Source: Planctomycetota bacterium (GTDB lineage: Bacteria; Planctomycetota; GCA-002687715; DRQF01). Taken from it: a DNA stretch of 7,126 nt. Below the pieces are notes generated by a model that saw only the letters and a program-made list of their open reading frames with translations, did no database searches and had not been told where the DNA came from. The stretch covers positions 1 to 7,126 of the forward strand of contig WFTN01000325.1 of NCBI GenBank assembly GCA_015485455.1, in the 5' to 3' direction. Below are positions 6,601-7,126 of the stretch, piece by piece. Positions within the stretch are counted from its first letter, which is position 1, and each line of letters starts with the position of its first letter. The position numbers and the translations under genes were made by a program.

Positions 6601-7126
6601 CGTCATTTCTCGCCCAAGCGTCCATGCAAAATGCAGCAAGTTGTCGTTTGAGCATCTCCGGAGCTTCAAGAAAACAACCCGGAGGCTCGACGCTACCTGC
6701 CAATATTTCTTCTGGCTGCTCAAGAAAATAGAGGTCGTGTGGCCGGGTAACAGCCATTGTCATGGTTAAGGAGTTCCCCGTTGAACGGCCCCCTCGCCCA
6801 ATTCTTTGCAAATAATTCGCTGGCGCCGGTGGCACTGAGCAAAGCACCGTTGTCGACAAATCACCTATGTCGATACCCATCTCTAATGTCGGGGTGCAGA
6901 CCAAAAGGTTCTCGTCATCGGGCCGCTTGCGTTTCTTGAAGCGGTCCTCCAGATTTTCTCTATTGTCACGATTTAGAAGACCTGTGTGTTCACCAACGAA
7001 AATGCGCTCAATATTCCCCGAGCGATAAACTCGCGCATAGTAAACATCGTCTTGCAATGGGATAGAGTGCAGCCTGCCATTTCCTCTAAACACTGGGCTT
7101 GGGGCGTCTGCAAAACAATCCAACAT
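3590..7126 (-). CDS. DUF1998 (MZB) superfamily 2 helicase with Vsr-like nuclease domain, C-terminal 1178 residues
   Basis: The open frame reaches the right edge. The ATG there is not the real start, because the sequence opens within the second RecA lobe and motifs I-III are missing. Residues are counted from position 7126. VCTPTLEMGIDIG (76-88) is motif V and QRIGRGGR (107-114) motif VI; EHTG (46-49) precedes them, as in Lhr/MrfA-like helicases. Residues 250-310 look like a coiled coil, followed by VLPNYAFPEPGV (321-332), conserved in DUF1998 helicases. Possible zinc sites are C404-C407-C423-C426, C536-C539-H558-C562, and the MZB cluster C679-C681-C690-C693. Residues 742-865 resemble a Vsr/DUF559 nuclease fold, with RPDFVL (805-810), GDGFTYH (825-831) and an R-x-x-D-D-x-x-x-R helix. 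Residues 910-1178 are unrecognised apart from QADVAWPEERVAF (1125-1137). Expected to be an ATP-dependent DNA translocase, perhaps with nuclease activity. Specific system membership is unknown. Confidence 0.9.
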   Translation of the reverse strand: MLDCFADAPSPVFRGNGRLHSIPLQDDVYYARVYRSGNIERIFVGEHTGLLNRDNRENLEDRFKKRKRPDDENLLVCTPTLEMGIDIGDLSTTVLCSVPPAPANYLQRIGRGGRSTGNSLTMTMAVTRPHDLYFLEQPEEILAGSVEPPGCFLEAPEMLKRQLAAFCMDAWARNDEHASPIPRKVEMVLSERGQRIFPGQFLEFEEGHRQGLLDEFLKVFGGNLDAEDRNMLTDFAIKGEVSAAISGAFAAIGEELKELRSQTTRLKTRLRDLEEGLIDDVPPDEVDAAIEETNHGIQSLRRVAGELRLKYPLNVLTDAGVLPNYAFPEPGVVLKSVIRKRKDMDAGGEKKFEYVTLEYQRPASAALREFAPGNTFYAEGHQVKITDLDVGSQGKPKVEIWRFCDNCHMTVLAANDVSTEDSCPRCGSLGWHDAGQLRKMIRFSEARSFSEDIESISVDDDDDRDRLFYEFQALVDVDPVQHGSGARLVEELPFGYELLRGVELKEINLGHLRTDTPSADFMTAGDENVAPGFKVCMDCGRVSDPERNFAKNKIDIDHSLWCAARKGKKERIETVFLYRRLESQAIRVLLPVALEETHDTEVNFRAALQLGLRKKFKGNPIHLSIRSMTEPYEDHEFARRRFLVIFDTVPGGTGYLAQLWRNDGFIEVLELALEAIRSCRCRQTKGREGCYHCLYAYQEQANLSVIKRSVCERLLEEILGAKGRLKDIKTLSEARLSTRMESELEVRFVRLLHELMDSPKTGLPKVQIEDELPGAQWSLTVGNQRWRLRAQLQLGSSEGVSVPTRPDFVLDMPDAPHAQGIAVYGDGFTYHVEKEKIQSRIEDDVLKRRAIIHSQDWIVWSYTWRDLDHFEGKGDSAQLFMGHKDSKNVREFLVRKGKGLTALLEQTDPFSGLLALLSEGDPRNQVSPIKIATTVLLGIQRSFPLDADIAKVENALGTISWPLLDGNVDYHGSRPQSPSLLRLGQHVALLLKLQSAPSLENPTPALKARLRLNDTFVARSEDDFEHDWRSFLGCVNVLQFLPQFEFTSTERLVLENPSLVDENAESSRGLQAAEPTIEASEEELQEILEFAGEHLAPMVEHALTLGHPLPEVPFELFVSGQVVAQADVAWPEERVAFMSEESEDALCFHNRNWVVLLPQDGVDGVDKTLGSQSTSGEA

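Noticed and set aside
7124..7126. ATG at the right edge as the true start of the DUF1998 helicase
   Set aside because: The frame opens just before helicase motifs V and VI, so motifs I-III and the first RecA lobe must be encoded further right; the ATG codes for an internal methionine.
1..7126. CRISPR arrays, tRNA or rRNA genes, transposase or integrase genes
   Set aside because: No regularly spaced direct repeats, no RNA-gene-like unassigned stretch and no recombinase motifs were seen; nearly all bases fall in four coding regions.

Overview
The window is bacterial, with no introns, dense coding and Shine-Dalgarno-type start sites. It joins two housekeeping genes to two large, overlapping helicase genes that look accessory. 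I cannot name the phylum from the sequence. The housekeeping genes favour C or G at wobble positions more than the helicase genes do (judged by eye, not computed), which would fit acquisition of the helicase pair by transfer.

Layout: (1) 1-445, minus strand: the N-terminal third of asparaginyl-tRNA synthetase (asnS), cut by the left edge. (2) 446-629: a divergent intergenic region with a fair sigma70-type promoter for asnS, a weak candidate for proC, a G/C-tract inverted repeat flanking the asnS promoter, and a ribosome-binding site for each gene. (3) 630-1445, plus strand: a complete proC, pyrroline-5-carboxylate reductase, the last step of proline synthesis. (4) 1446-1475: a 30-bp convergent gap with no convincing terminator. 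(5) 1476-3593, minus strand: a complete 705-residue protein with a RelE/ParE-like toxin fold at its N terminus and a compact UvrD-type superfamily 1 helicase at its C terminus. (6) 3590-7126, minus strand: the C-terminal 1178 residues of a giant superfamily 2 helicase of the DUF1998 (MZB, zinc-binding) type. It carries helicase motifs V and VI, a coiled coil, three Cys/His clusters, a Vsr/DUF559-like nuclease-fold domain and a long unrecognised tail. Its N-terminal RecA lobe lies beyond the right edge.

The two helicase genes are read in the order SF2 then SF1 and overlap by 4 bp (ATGA), so they are very probably translated as a coupled pair. A DUF1998 helicase-nuclease next to an SF1 helicase resembles parts of multi-gene anti-phage systems such as DISARM and Dpd, but no signature partner (methylase, PLD protein, DpdA) is visible. 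I infer a candidate nucleic-acid-processing or defence module inserted beside asnS-proC. The most unusual element is the toxin-fold and helicase fusion.
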